Of a DNA stretch of 64,000 nucleotides, positions 43,760-56,559 are shown piece after piece. The position numbers were made by a program, and so were the translations under genes. The stretch is from Hibiscus mutabilis (Eukaryota; Streptophyta; Magnoliopsida; Malvales; Malvaceae). The notes under the pieces were generated by a model. That model had not been told where the DNA came from. It did not search any database and saw only the letters and a list, made by a program, of their open reading frames with translations. The DNA lies in the NCBI GenBank assembly GCA_019671005.1, contig CM033745.1, positions 44,387,241 through 44,451,240 of the forward strand, read 5' to 3'. Positions within the stretch are counted from its first letter, which is position 1, and each line of letters begins with the position of its first letter.

Positions 43760-44465
43760 AAACCTCTAAATTCGATAATATTCATAGACTCTTTAATTGA
43801 TTTAATAAATTTGAGCCTTTATTAGGTTTGAACTTAAAATTGACAAGAAAATAAATTGACATGCATTGAAAACCTTTTGTGTTGAGATACATTTTTGAAT
43901 ATAAATTGAAGTATCCTAAAGTAACTGGATATTTCAAAAATTATATTCGCTTTAAAATGTATTTTCTTACAAAATGATACCTCTATTCGGAAAGAGAATT
44001 TAGTTAACAATTAAGGAATTAATTAAATCTAAATTATTGTTCGAAATGCCAAAATGCCACGTGAAATTAATAAGGTACCGATAACGGGTGTTTGTGGGGT
44101 GCTAATCCTTCCCCACACGTAACCGACTCCCAAGCGCTAATTTTAAAGAAATGAATCTCTGATTATTTTTATGGTGTCCGGTCTACCAAAGTGATTGGTG
44201 GCGACTCCAAAATATTTTAAAGATCAAATAAAATGGGTAATTTTCATGATTGATTAATAAAATTGATTTAATATAAAAAACCCTATTTTTCAAGATTAAA
44301 TGGAAGGAAAATCAATTTTATGGTTAATAAAGTGAAAAACCTGATTTAACATGAAAAACTCTAATTTTCAAGGCTAAAAGAATTAAAATGGACAAAACCC
44401 TAATTTTTAAAATAGATCAATCGTTATACTATTTTCCAAACTTTGATTTTAAAATAGTCGCGACA
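43760..44465 (+). repeat. 5' LTR of F, second part
   Basis: Continues the F LTR after element E and aligns with about 50697-51397. It contains the conserved hairpin block at about 44094-44118 and the word GGTGGCGACTCC at 44205-44216. It ends GTCGCGACA. Confidence 0.9.
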
Positions 44466-44467
44466 GC

Positions 44468-44487
44468 TTGGTGACTCTGCTGGGGAA
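44468..44487 (+). promoter_or_regulatory. Primer binding site of element F
   Basis: TTGGTGACTCTGCTGGGGAA two bases after the LTR end. It is the same class as in element E, with two to three base changes. Confidence 0.8.
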
Positions 44488-45094
44488 TAAAAAGAGAGTC
44501 AGGCCTAATTAATTAATTTCATGTGGCATTCTGGCATAATTTGAATTTATTTTTTTTCCAAGAATTGTTGGATGATTTATCAGGAAAAATAGAGGTAGCT
44601 TTTGTGTATGATATAACTATCATTCATGCATAAGCCCTCTACCCGGGCTTTTCACCCTTAAATGGGAGAAAGAAATTATTCGACGTAAGGCTCTCCACCT
44701 TTGAGTTTGGAATTTTGTCTTCTTCCGGAATTTTGTCTCTGTTATAAGGGACCTATACTACCGAATCGATGTCTTGCTATTGCAGTAGACAGTAACGACA
44801 GTTCTGGAACCCAGAATCTAGAACACAACCCACATTATGTTATCTAGAAACCCACCCCACTAGAGCCAGACAAAGACCTAAGACATGTGTTGTCGGTTTA
44901 ATACATTTCTCTGTTTATCTTCTTTGCTCGATAAACTGCTTTATTGTATCAATTTAAATTTTTTCCTTCAATATTATTTTACCATACTGGCACTATTTTT
45001 TGTTTTGTTTTTGTTTTGTTGTCTTTTTTTCATACATTCAACATCATTTTGCATTCATTAGAGGTATCGATTTGAGGATTAGTCAAGTCAACCA

Positions 45095-47740
45095 GTGTTC
45101 ATAATGGCCAAGGGGTCTGATAAACAAGGAGAAGACAATACGATGGTGTGGACCCGGTCAGAGAAGACTCAGTTCAAGAAATGGGCAGTATTTATGGGAA
45201 AGATGTGTCAAGATGCAAGCAGTTACAAAAAGTTGTGTAAAGAGGCTAAAAGGGCAACGAAAGAGGAGATTCAAGAATTGACAGATTCAAACAGCCGGAT
45301 CAAATAGATATTAGAGGAAGGGTAATCTTTAAATTCAGAATGGACATCACAAGTTCCAAAGCTGGAGAAACTTATCAAAAGGGTACAATAACAAGAAAAG
45401 TCGATTTTTAGTTAGAAGATAAAGAGCTGAAAAAGATGACAGAATTGAAAAGTGTCATACAACATTTGAAGGGCTAGTTTGTAAGTTTCAGAATTGGCAT
45501 TAGAAATAGAAGACAAGGCACTGAGAGGCAAGCTTGAGGTGGCTACCCAGACTATCTAAAGGTAGAATCATGAGACGATTAATTTCAGAAGCCATGTGCG
45601 GAGAATCGCCCAGTTTGCGTAGATTTTTTGAAGCCCTGAACTTGTAGCAGTACCTTGACATCGACATTGGGCTAGGACAGACGCTAACTCAGATGCTGAA
45701 AATGATTTATCTAGGAATAGGGGTTGGACATTTTGTAATGAGATTGTCTATTTCTTGTATTCGAGCTTTTGGCTAATGAATGTTGCTTTAAAGACTAGTC
45801 CTTGAAAATTGATACCTCGTGCATTCATACATTGCATTGTTTAAATATTGCATTTAGAAAATTATCGTATTTTTTTAAATAACATCATCATTTCTAAATA
45901 ACATTACATTTTGTTTAAATAACATTGCATTATTTTTCAAATAATAGTGTGAAAGCCGAAAACCAATATTTTGAGAAACATGGGCAATGGGCTTGTTAGG
46001 GTGAGGCAATCTCAGGAAGTTGTTGAGGATCACTTGGGTAGCATGGGGCAAAGGATTGATTAGTCCCAGAATGAGGTGGTAACTCGAGCTACCACAATGC
46101 TTGGAATCATGAAGGTCAAGAAGGAAGAAGTTCCATATAGAAATACTAACATTGGTGATCAAGATGAAAACTTATCTCACATAATGATTCAACTTGAAGG
46201 ATCAGTTCTGAAAAAGGTCCAGAGTAGCACAGTTAGAGTATCGGTCAATGATTCAGAGAATTTGGAAATAAATTTTAGAGATGATGTTCATAGCCCCGGT
46301 GCACTGACAGGATTTGATAGAGCAAAACTGGATGTTATCAAGCACACAAATATATGAGGTCCAAGTAAAAGCCAAAATTTTGATGTTTGCTCTAAGACTG
46401 TATTATCTAGGAGTTCAGAGGTTGATAAAGAACAAGATAATTCCAACAGAGTTACAGAACCGCATACGTTTCCATAATGTTTCTCCAAAGGGATGAAAGT
46501 CAATGATTTAGTTGGTGTCAGAAATTTTCGCACAATGGAATTGCCCCCGTCAAAGAAAAGATGGGCAGCAACCACAAAAACAGAAGACAAAGAGATTGAA
46601 TGGTTTAGCAAGAAAAGGGAGACGATTATTCCTATCCCAATACCATATTCAGATCTGTTTCCATATCTTGTACGAAATCACTTGTTGATGACGTACCACC
46701 GAAGTTTTATAAGTCTTTCCATGGTATAAGAAATGCTTGTGGTTAATATTGTTGAGATTTCAGTCACTCTGTAGAAGATTGTATGTTTCTGAAACACATA
46801 GTCAGTGGCCTCATCAGGAATGGACATTTATGTTTTGAGAATGGAGAACCCCAATTCCACAAAAAACCTGCATTTGCTAGAAGAATCGAGATAAAAAAGG
46901 GGTAGAATTTATAGCAGGCTTTTAGGGGCAATATGTTACAGTTCAGGGTTACCAGAATCAGAGTAATGTTTGGACATCTACCTCCTCAAAGTTTCCTTTA
47001 CTGAAGAATACCCCAAAGCTAGATGCTCAAGGCGCACCTGTTAGTGGAAAATCAAAGATTAAACTGGATCTCGTTTACGTCTCTTATCACGAACTGTACT
47101 TCAAGTTGCATGAAACTTCACCACACCATGTCAAATTTCAAAGCCTTATCATCCAAGTTGTTACAACATCAGGAATAATGGTAAATGTCATAATGAAGTC
47201 CATGATCATGACATTGAAGACTGTTACACTTTCAAGCTACAAGTTCAAAACTTTCTAAACTAAGGGATTTTGGAGGTCAGCACTGATGGCCAGTCCATTA
47301 AGATTTGTAACCCAAAAGGTATTCACCTGATTGGAGCCAATATGATTGGGATGCCTGGGAGTCAATAGCCAAAAGACGTTAAGAAAAGAAAGGGAAATCT
47401 AAAACTGATCGAGAGCCAGCAACTAAAAATGAAGAAACCTCAAACAGACATAATCACTGAAATCCTGAACACATTTAGCCAAGAGCAGGAAAAACAGAGC
47501 TCATTTAGGCGTCGACCAGAAGAAATTTTCAATTTTTACATGCAAATGATTAAATATTCTATGAAAAAGAGCAAACAATTGATTGAAGAAAAAAAGGAAG
47601 CTCATTGACAGGATGATCTTAATTCAAGGCTCGATGAGAACAACATAGTAAATAAGATGAGGCATGTCTTTATGCTAGCAATGGAAAATGAAGAATTGTT
47701 GAAGCTGGAATCAGCTCAAGTCTTCCTTGAATAGTAATTG
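45095..47740 (+). pseudogene. Gag-like coding remnant of element F
   Basis: The first open segment (45095-45307, starting MFIMAKGSDKQ or at the inner MAKG) is charged and helix-like. After stops, 46040-46730 continues with segments ending in PIPYSDLFPYLVRNH, a block typical of Tat/Ogre gag just before the zinc-like motif. Two His-x-Glu-Asp-Cys motifs follow: HSVEDCMFLKH (about 46754-46790) and HDIEDCYTFKL (about 47210-47240), each followed by a leucine/glycine tail. A last charged segment runs from 47390 to 47735. No enzyme domain follows. Several stops and shifts are present. Confidence 0.7.
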
Positions 47741-48240
47741 ATAGTTGAATCATGGGAGATCTGTCTGTAGCCTTAGGACCGTTACAGAGTAGTACCCTGA
47801 ACCATCCCAATCGTTTTTGCCCGCGAGCATTGGAGGTTCTTTGTAAGGGAGGTTATTCAGTTTATTTGTATTAGATGCTTGTTTCCTACATAATTTTTCT
47901 CAAATGACAAATAATTCGCATTTGTTGATTCTTTAAATATTTCATTTGTTCTTTGTCATGGGTTAGTTTTTGTTCTCCTATTCATATATGTATATATCTT
48001 CATAATTGTTTTATTAGGTTCTTGGATATCCGATGCAAGAGTGACCAAGAATCAAACTCAAAGATCAATTTCGAAATGTGACCCTTTTCGAAGTTATTTA
48101 GACCAACGAGAAGACATTAACGAGTGTTCTGGAATCACAAGAAGATCCTAAATATAAACTCTGAGTGAATTTTTCTTTCAGGCATTGTTGACTAAGGTCC
48201 TTGAATGAAGTGATAACCCAAAACATCTACCACCTGAATA
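47741..48240 (+). other. Non-coding 3' region of F
   Basis: AT-rich with no enzyme remnants. It leads into the tandem repeats. Confidence 0.5.
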
Positions 48241-48249
48241 AAGTCCTAC

Positions 48250-48560
48250 ATATAAGAAGAGTTTGTCAACAAAGAGTAGAGAGTTCCTAATAGGAAAAGC
48301 TCGCAAAGCAAAGAATGAAGAACTTCTAATGTGAAGAGTTCACCCAAGCGAAGAAAGAACTCCTAATGTGAAGAGTTCATCTCCAACGAAGATAGAATTC
48401 CTAATGAGAAGAGTTCGCAAGAAAGAATTCCTAATGAGAAGAGTTCGTCCAGCGAAGATAGAATTCTTAATAAGAAGATCTAGTTCAGACCCTACGATTA
48501 CCCTTGATAGGAGGATTGGGAGGTTCCAAACGAGAAGAACTTGTTCAAGCTTCTAGAGGG
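48250..48560 (+). repeat. Tandem repeats in the 3' UTR of F, about 6-7 units of 35-45 bp
   Basis: Units of the form agaattcctaatgagaagagttcg...cgaagatag occur at about 48266, 48310, 48352, 48394, 48424 and 48460, and less clearly up to 48545. The motif AGTTCCTAATAGGAA resembles the AGTTCTATATAGGAAGAACT motif of the E array read on its coding strand. Confidence 0.8.
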
Positions 48561-48671
48561 GAAGAAAGAAAGTTCGTGAGAATAATACCTTGCAGCTCAG
48601 AGCAGCAGCTGACAAGTTCGAACAAAATTCGTTTCTTTTTAGTCTTTGCCCTATTCCTGTTCCACAACAAT

Positions 48672-48688
48672 GAGCAAAGCGGGGCAAC
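48672..48688 (+). promoter_or_regulatory. Polypurine tract of element F
   Basis: GAGCAAAGCGGGGCAAC directly before the LTR start TGTAATACC. Confidence 0.75.
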
Positions 48689-51397
48689 TGTAATACCCTA
48701 ATTTTGTCCGGGTACCCATATCTTAGTAATTCAATATAAATAAAGCCAAATAAATAAATATTATAAAATCCAATAGTTAATAAATAAATCCCATAAATAA
48801 ATAAAAATAGTCCAAGTGTCCATTTACATATCAAGGCCCGTTTACAATGCAAAGCCCAAAACCACTTTACATTTAATTTCCTAAATATGCTAACCCATTT
48901 ATAGTCTAATTTCCCTGCAATTTTTTTAAAACAGGCTAGACCAACAAACACACAAAGAAACACAAAATAATCAGATAGCCTAAATTTCCTGCCCAAACTT
49001 GCTTTTCAATGGACACGTGTCGTCCGGTTATTGGTCCTTTAGTTGATACATGGATTGTGCCCCTCGTGACATCATAAATGGCATCACTTTCCACCACCTA
49101 TAAATGCCAAGTGAGAGAAAGTTGTCAGATTCATTAACCACAATTAATGACCATCATAATTACCCATTATTAAAATAATAGTGATAATAAAGAAAGAGTG
49201 AGAAAAGAGGCTTACCTCAGAATCTGAAGATACGCCACCGAAGGAGATCAACGGATGCTAGGGACTCGCCGAGAATGTGAACAAGTGCCGAAGAACGTCA
49301 GGGAGCTGAACTGCCATTTTAGAGTCGCCTTTTGAATTTGAACTGCCGTTCGAATGCGAATGGTTGCCGAGAAAGGAGATTCGATCATCGCCCTCGTCAC
49401 CGAAAGGTATAATCTTTCTTCCTTATTTTGAATTCCTGTAAAAAAATAGGGAATATCAGTTCACAGATGTAAAACCGAAACAAAATAAGCTTCTAAAACA
49501 AGATCTGAAATGAGTTTTGGTTAGTGATTTTATTTGGTGATCGGAGTTTGGTAAGAAAGGCGGAATTGAAGAAGGTATGAGTTTGGGTAGCTTAGGATTG
49601 ATTTTTGGGGAAGAAAATGGTTGATTCTTTTAAATCAGGGTAAATTTAGGGTTTAGGTTAGAAAATGGGAGATTCTAGGTATTTAGGGTTTTGGTTATAG
49701 TAGAGGTTGGCGGCCGGAGTTAAATCAAGCGGTAACCAGAGCCATAGAGGTCACTGGAAGGGTGAAGAATAATATCGGAAGTTCGTTGGCATCTCCTACA
49801 GCGACCGACAAATAGCTTTGGATGACCGGTGTATGATGGATTAAGATCGAGTGGCGGTGCTTGCGGAGCATTTGCGCCAGAAAAGATGAACACATTTGTG
49901 TTCTTGATAAACTCAATAAATGTTCATCCAAAATATGGGGTGTTTTAATTTGTTTGGGTTAATATTATGGGTTTTAGGATGTTTGCAGAGAGTTGAGAGA
50001 ATTTGAGAGAGAGAAGAGGGTTAGAGAGGGCAAAATTCAAAAAAAAGAAAAAGAAAAAGGAGTTGGCTGAAAGGGCCTTTTTATAGGTAAGGGATTCGAG
50101 CTTGTAGGCTCTCGCACCCCTGGTTGGGCCCGCGCCCTTCTTCTCCCATTATTGTATTTTGACTCTTCATTTTTAGTTCATTCCAATTTGGTCACTTTTT
50201 GATTGTAATTTGGCACTTCAAGTCCAAATTTAATTCAATTTAGACTTTAATTTCAATTGCTTAATTTATTTTAATTATTTAATTAAATTGTATGATGCAT
50301 ATTTTAAATAACATATAGTATATTTTATAGGTAATTAAATCATTTAGCCTTTAATATAATTATTAGAGCCTTTAGAATATAAGTTCTTTAATTAATTTAA
50401 TTAATTCAAATATGGAGAAAGTTGTAGAAAATAAATGGATATTAAATGGAAACTTTAATGTTCTAAGTTGATTAGTGTCTCATTGTAATGAGATGTTAAT
50501 CAATGGGACATTTTAGTATAATATCTAATATTTCATTTGAACTTAGAACATTGTAATCACACATAGTTAACTTAATTAAAATTAAAATTAAATTAGGATT
50601 AGGTTTAAATAGTTAGTCATTAAATAATTAGGAATATTATTGATTTAAGGATTAATATGGATAGTGCCCAAGCATTTGGATGTTATCACATAAACCCCTA
50701 CATTCGATAATATTCATAGACTCTTTAATTGATTTAATCAATTAGAGCCTTTATTAGTTTTAACTTAAAATTTACAAGAAAATAAATTGACATGCATTGA
50801 AAGCCTTTTGTGTTGAGATACATTTTTGAATATAAATTGAAGTATCCTAAAGTAACTGGTTGTTTCAAAACTTATATTCGCTTTAAAATGTATTTTCTTA
50901 CAAAAGGATACCTCCATTTGAAAAGAGAATTCAGTTAACAATTAAGGATTTAATTAAATCTAAATTATTGTTCGAAATGCTAAAATGCCACGTGAAATTA
51001 ACAAGGTACTGATAACGGGCTTTTGTGGGGGTGCTAATCCTTCCCCACACATAACCGACTCTCAAACCCTAATTTTAATGAAATGAATCTCTGGTTGTTT
51101 TTATGGTGTCCAGTTTACCAAAATGACCGGTGGCGACTCCAAAATACTTTAAAGATCAAATAAAATAGGTAATTTTCATGATTGATTAATAAAATTGATT
51201 TAATATAAAAACCCTATTTTTCAAGATTAAATGGATGGAAAATCAATTTTATGGTTAATAAAGTGAAAAACCTGATTTAACATGAAAAAACCCTAATTTT
51301 CAAGGCTAAACGAATTAAAATGGAAAAAACCCTAATTTTTAAAAGAGATCAATCGTTTGGCTATTTTCCACACTTCGGTTTTAAAATGTTCGTGACA
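48689..51397 (+). repeat. 3' LTR of element F (2709 bp)
   Basis: TGTAATACCCTAATTTTGTC...GTTCGTGACA. It is uninterrupted, so it shows what the left LTR looked like before E inserted. Divergence from the left LTR is clearly greater than between the two E LTRs, as expected if F is older. Confidence 0.92.
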
Positions 51398-52500
51398 CCC
51401 CCTAAATCGGCTTAGAGGAAATGACTAAATTTAGGAAGTCATAGTTGAAAACTTGTCACCGAAGAAACAATTTTAGGTTCAAATAAATAATAAAATTTCT
51501 TATAAAAATACTTCTACTATTATAAAAACTTAACGTTATAAAAAATAGTCCGATAGTTTAATAAAATAATTGAAATTATAATTGTAAGTGCATGCTGAAA
51601 AATAATCCCAAATTAAAAACATAAATAGTCTAATGTCTGAAACTACATCAATGTCCCAAAATAAAGAATAATAATTTGAATAATTGAAAATAGTTTCGTA
51701 TTGATAAATATAATAACCAGATAAAAGTGAGATCCTCCAAGTATCGATTCGTCGATATTTGAGTATATCTAAAAGAAAAACTAAGCGAGAGTAAGCTAAA
51801 GAGCTTAGTGTGTCTCTAAAGTGCAAGCATCTATAAAAAATAATATTTTATTTTCTCATAAGTTCTTTTGAAAACATAATTTGAATCATAATGATATGAT
51901 ATTCGATGCACAACTCAATACCTAACAAATATCACCAGACAAAGTGGAGGTTGCCCTCGCCATAGTGGAGGTTTCCCTTATTTTTTCTCAACACAATCCC
52001 ATCCCAAGTAAACAATGATATGATTTAAAAATCACAACTCAATCTCATCGTATTAAATATGAGGTTCTCATTTCAAAAAAATATGATCTTTGGTTTAAAA
52101 CCCATTTTAGAATTATAAGCATGATAATCAAAACATTCACAATTCTCAACACAGATAATAAAACATGCACATTGTAAAAGCATCATTTCACAACAAGTAT
52201 GTAGCACTGTAGGAAACACACCTCTAATGGGTATAAAAGCTATATTGTCAAGGGCGTCTCCAATGCTCAAACCTAGCATCGAGTCTACTTGAATCGGAAC
52301 CTACGAGATACGAACTCTACATTAATAACTATTACTATCACTAAGCCACCTACTAAAAGCACAATAACTAATCTAAAAGAATACTTACATGTAGACTTTG
52401 AAGAACGTGCACGATCAGTCTGAACAAGGGAAGTTGGTAACTCGTCGGCCTTACAGACGTAATCACCTAAACACAAGAATATCCACAATCAGATCCTCAT
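51398..52500 (+). repeat. Probable gypsy LTR sequence (element H), continuing after F
   Basis: Contains CCTAAATCGGCTTAGAGG at its start and taagcgagagtaagctaaagagcttagtg near 51783-51811, phrases typical of a common class of plant Del/Tekay-type LTRs. The right end was not located. Small open frames here lack support. Confidence 0.45.
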
Positions 52501-53480
52501 CACAAATACCCAAATAAAATACTAAGTACAAATATTTGTAAATAGAAAAACATGGCTTTCTGGTTTGAATTTGACGAAATGAAAAGCAGATTCAAACTCA
52601 AGATGTTGACAAAGGTTAAAGAAAATAGAAAGATATAAAGCAAAATGATGGATCCAATGAGACCTGGATTTGAACTATTTGCTTGTATGGTTCATGTGCC
52701 TTTTCTTTTTTGAACAAGAAGTCCGTTTTCATTAAACAAGGACCATAGAAAGATACAAAGCAAAATGATGGATCCCAAAAAGAACTCAGTAATAGAAAAA
52801 TAGAACAAAACAAGAAGCACAACAGAAAAGACCACAAAATAGAGCAAACAAAAGGGAAAAACCAACACGTCCCCAAATAGACAAAGAACCGAAACAAGAA
52901 ATAAGTAAAGAACACCAATCTTCAACTGCATGTCAAAATTGGGGTCATAGAAGCATAAATCTTGTAGAGTAATGTAGATAGATAAACTATCAGACTATCA
53001 TTGCATCACAACATATGAAAACGTCAATGATTGATGGTCAGAAAAGGAGGAGACAACGTCGGAGAACCCAATGAATAGTTTTTCATCGGCTGAGAAGCAA
53101 GAGCCTCAACCACCACCGGAAGATATTGAAACATGTAAAACATAGTCAAAAGGACAAAAACAAAAAAAGAAAAAAAACACAAAAATGAAAAGGCTCTGTC
53201 TCACCCCCAAATTATCTTCGAGACAATCACCCACCATTTACCAGACAAGTAAACCGAAAATGAAAAGGCGGTCTCCCCCAAAAACTGGTACAAGAAAGTG
53301 TAGAAGAAAGTCAAATTACTAGGCCATTGAGCATCGTGGGAGATCTGTCGACCCACCACATGGTGAAAAAGATTATCATGTCGGAGATGAGACAATCCCG
53401 ATCATTGACGGCTTTGTGACTGGCTGAGAAAGAAATGAAACAAGGTCTAGGCTTAGTTTGGGATAGAGAAAGGGCATATA
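52501..53480. other. Decayed repeat sequence with a 30-bp direct repeat
   Basis: The phrase atagaaagatacaaagcaaaatgatggatcc occurs at 52626 and 52746 with one or two changes. Sequence from 52690 to 53440 looks like the 3' part of a decayed minus-strand retroelement, possibly a LINE, but no domain could be read. Confidence 0.35.
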
Positions 53481-54488
53481 TTTTTTTAGAAAAAGGGGCT
53501 TAAGTGGTATATGTGCTTTTTCAAACGGCAAAGAATAAAAATATATTTTACTATATGATCACACTAGAATATCAAAAAATATGAATTTGGCTCAAATGTA
53601 TCAAAAATTTTGATATTATTTTCAAAATTTAAAATTTAATCACCATGTTTTATTTTCATGATTTTGAACTTTTGTACTATTTTTAATATGAAAATCTCAA
53701 CCTCGTATTTAATTTTTGTTCAATTTTATAGTTAATAATGACATGATTGCTATAAAAAAATTAATTTTTATTCCTCTACGTTTATAATTTTTTTTATCAA
53801 TTTAACCCTTAAAAGCTTTAAAAGTGGGGATTAAAGATGTCATTTTTGTTATGTATTTCAAAGAGTAAGAGTCAAATTGATAAACATTATAAATAAGTGG
53901 GCTAAAAGAATAATTTTTTAACTGACAAGTAACTCTAGGGACGGAGCTAAACTTTGAAATTGAGGAAGCAAAATAGATTTCTTTTGAAATTGAAGACAAT
54001 TTTTAATACTTTTATGAATATTTTAAATTCAACATAGAAAATAAAGGTAAATAAATTGAGTTTGATCGAGGGCTAGAGCCTTTCACACCCATATAATAGA
54101 CTCAATATCATAAAAATTAAATATAAAAATCAAGGTTCATTTTACGAATTATTTTCTGAATATGCTGGCGTGATTATATGATAGTATATGTATAATTTTC
54201 TTAGCCCTTTAATGATGCACACACACCATGCACACATGGTTCTCGGAACCAGGTCACCTAGATGAAACACATCGTCCTTTATTATTGGGACCACTTAACG
54301 ATTTCATTTTATAAATTATTTGATCATATTAATCACAATCTTAATGATTTTGTTACTCTTAGTATTAGTATGTTCATTCACCTAATTTTATTTGCCCTTG
54401 TATTCGGTTTCATGTGTATACATTATAAAATCCCATAAAAATATAAAATATAAAACCCAAAAGAATCCATGTGTATTCGGTTTCATGT
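53481..54488. other. AT-rich intergenic DNA
   Basis: I see no gene, repeat boundary or RNA gene. Confidence 0.4.
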
Positions 54489-56285
54489 GTAGGCCCCCAA
54501 TTAGGAACTATACTTGAAAAACCCCAGCTTTTTTCCTTCTTGCGTCACACCCTTCATTGTCGGATCACTACCGGTGTGTGGTGATCACACGCTCATCCCC
54601 CTTGTCTGGCCAACCACCACAGCTGCTGCCATGACCACTATCAGCCACCTCAACTGCTGCTGCGTCCACCTACTCCCTTGGTCGGTCGTGCCTTGCAAGC
54701 AAAGAAAATGGGATTAAAAATTGAATCAATTTAAAAAGGAAGGAAGAAACAAATCATATCAAGCAAATTTGGAAGAAAATCATGTAAATATTAGGATTTT
54801 ATTTTTTGTAATTCGCAAAAGAATCTTTGAAATTCTTCTCCCATTCATACCCTTGTAATTGGCTATAAAAGGCCAATCACTCATCCTTTGTAACACGCAC
54901 ATTATTCAAGAGAAATACAAGTCTAGTTGATTTTTGAGGTATTTTTAATACCCAAACATTGTTTTTCTTTATATTTACTTTGTTTCAAATAGGAAGGAAA
55001 ATGGGTGTATGTTCTCACCAAGTCAAGCTCGAGGAGGAGCCGCTATTGCCAGGAGGTGGAATCGGTGTCACCCCGGAACTAGGGGCAAAAGTAGCAGCGA
55101 CACGCTGCCAGCGAGCAGCGTCCGATGTCCATGCACGACGGCAAGTGCAGTGTTGCAGTGTAGTTCACGGCTCAACCCGTACCCCATATTTGACGAGTTT
55201 ATGCTTCGGCCCCCACTGTTTGCACTCTCTTCACTTTAGTCCTTTTTATTTAAATTTCAGTCCTTTAATTTTTACTAGATGCAATTTAATCTTTGTGTTA
55301 TTAATTCATATATTTCTTTAAAAAATAAATCTAATTGGTAATTATGTCATATAATTAAATTTAACTTTTGGGTTAATATATGTTATGTGATAATATAATT
55401 TCCATAAAACGATAAAAAGAAGACTTTTAAGTAAAATAATAATAAAATTTAATTTTAGGCTAGTTTTCCTTGTAATAATAATAAGTTTTGGATAACTTAA
55501 TTAGTTTTTTTGCCTTGTAGGTTAGTTTACTGATAATATAATTTAACTAAATGCATCAGGTTTAGATTCCTTAAATAATTTGTCTCTTAATAACTAAATT
55601 GGTAAATTATTTAGAAAAGTAAATAATTCATTTCCCTTAATTGTAGAATAAAACTGTCTAATGTAATTTTTTAGAAAAGTAAATAAATATTTCCTTAATT
55701 GTAGGCAATTAAATAATTTTTTTAGGTGATCTTTTAGAGAATTAAATAAATTTTCCATTGGATGTAAATAATTACATAAATCCTTTAGGATTAGTTACCC
55801 TAAATACATGCTTCTAAAAAATAATATTTAATTTTTAACATTAAATCACCCATAAAAATTAAAAAAAACATAAAATGTCATTTTAAAAAAGATTTTTATT
55901 GCATCATAAAAATGAAATATTTTCTCAAGTAGGGTTAATTTGGCTTTCCCCTAGCAGTTGGAGAATGGTCAAAATTCCTATGCGAGACTATATTTCCGCA
56001 TTTTAAGGATTAATGCCTTAATCTTGTTGCATTTAAATGTGACATGGGTTTCTTCAGTCATGAGTGAATTTAGTCACTTTTAAAACTTTGTGGATTTTTA
56101 CATTAAACTTTGCACACATTCATCTGTGTTATCATAAAAAATATTAGTGATCAAGTAAGTGTCATTTTGCGGGCGTGATGTGGGTGCTAATCCTTCCCCA
56201 CACGTAACTATGCCCCTGAACCCTTGAGATTTCGTAATCTCTGGTTTGTTTTTTTCATAGTTGCAGCCACGTGTTTTTAAACGAC
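54489..56285 (+). repeat. Ogre-like LTR, first copy (K1)
   Basis: Probable start TGTAGGCCCCCAATTAG at 54489. A TATA box GCTATAAAAGG is at 54862. A GC-rich patch at 55010-55170 contains ggctcaacccgtacccca. AT-rich internal repeats (55600-55800), a conserved agtagggttaatttgg...gcagttgg block (55928) and the conserved hairpin block (56176-56208) follow. From about 54842 it is clearly homologous to the second copy. No primer site follows it, so it is a separate or truncated LTR. Left and right limits are approximate. Confidence 0.65.
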
Positions 56286-56559
56286 CCATTTTTTATTTCA
56301 TTTTTTATATATTATTATTATTAATGTGTTTTAGTTATTCTTGTGGATCACACAAGATCCTAATCACATCATTTATTGAAAGATTACAAGAGATCATGTC
56401 CAACAAGTATGGAAATTCAAGTGATGCGCATTTTTTGGCCAGGGCGTCTTCTTACGTATTGACCTTCTTTCAGTTACCTTTCCAACACATCTTGAAATGC
56501 CTCAATTAGACGCCGGGAGCTCAAGATATTCTCATTTTACTAAAGAAAACGTGTGCAAA

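Larger units (their letters stand above)
29572..51397 (+). mobile_element. Element F: non-autonomous gag-only (TR-GAG-like) Tat/Ogre-related retrotransposon, interrupted by E
   Basis: Without the nested E, F is about 9.6 kb. It has a 5' LTR (29572-31546 plus 43760-44465), primer site (44468), a decayed gag (45095-47740), tandem repeats, a polypurine tract and a 3' LTR (48689-51397). No protease, polymerase, RNase H or integrase is visible. Flanks acccc (29567-29571) and ccccc (51398-51402) fit a TSD with one change or an ambiguous end. Confidence 0.85.

Noticed and set aside
54514..54717. Cys/Thr-rich small protein in LTR K1
   Set aside because: It lies in the U3 part of an LTR, has no matching frame in K2 and no recognisable motif.
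54959..55321. Frame in the GC-rich patch of K1 (and 56945-57225 in K2)
   Set aside because: The frames of the two homologous LTRs do not encode the same protein, so the conservation is at the nucleotide level.
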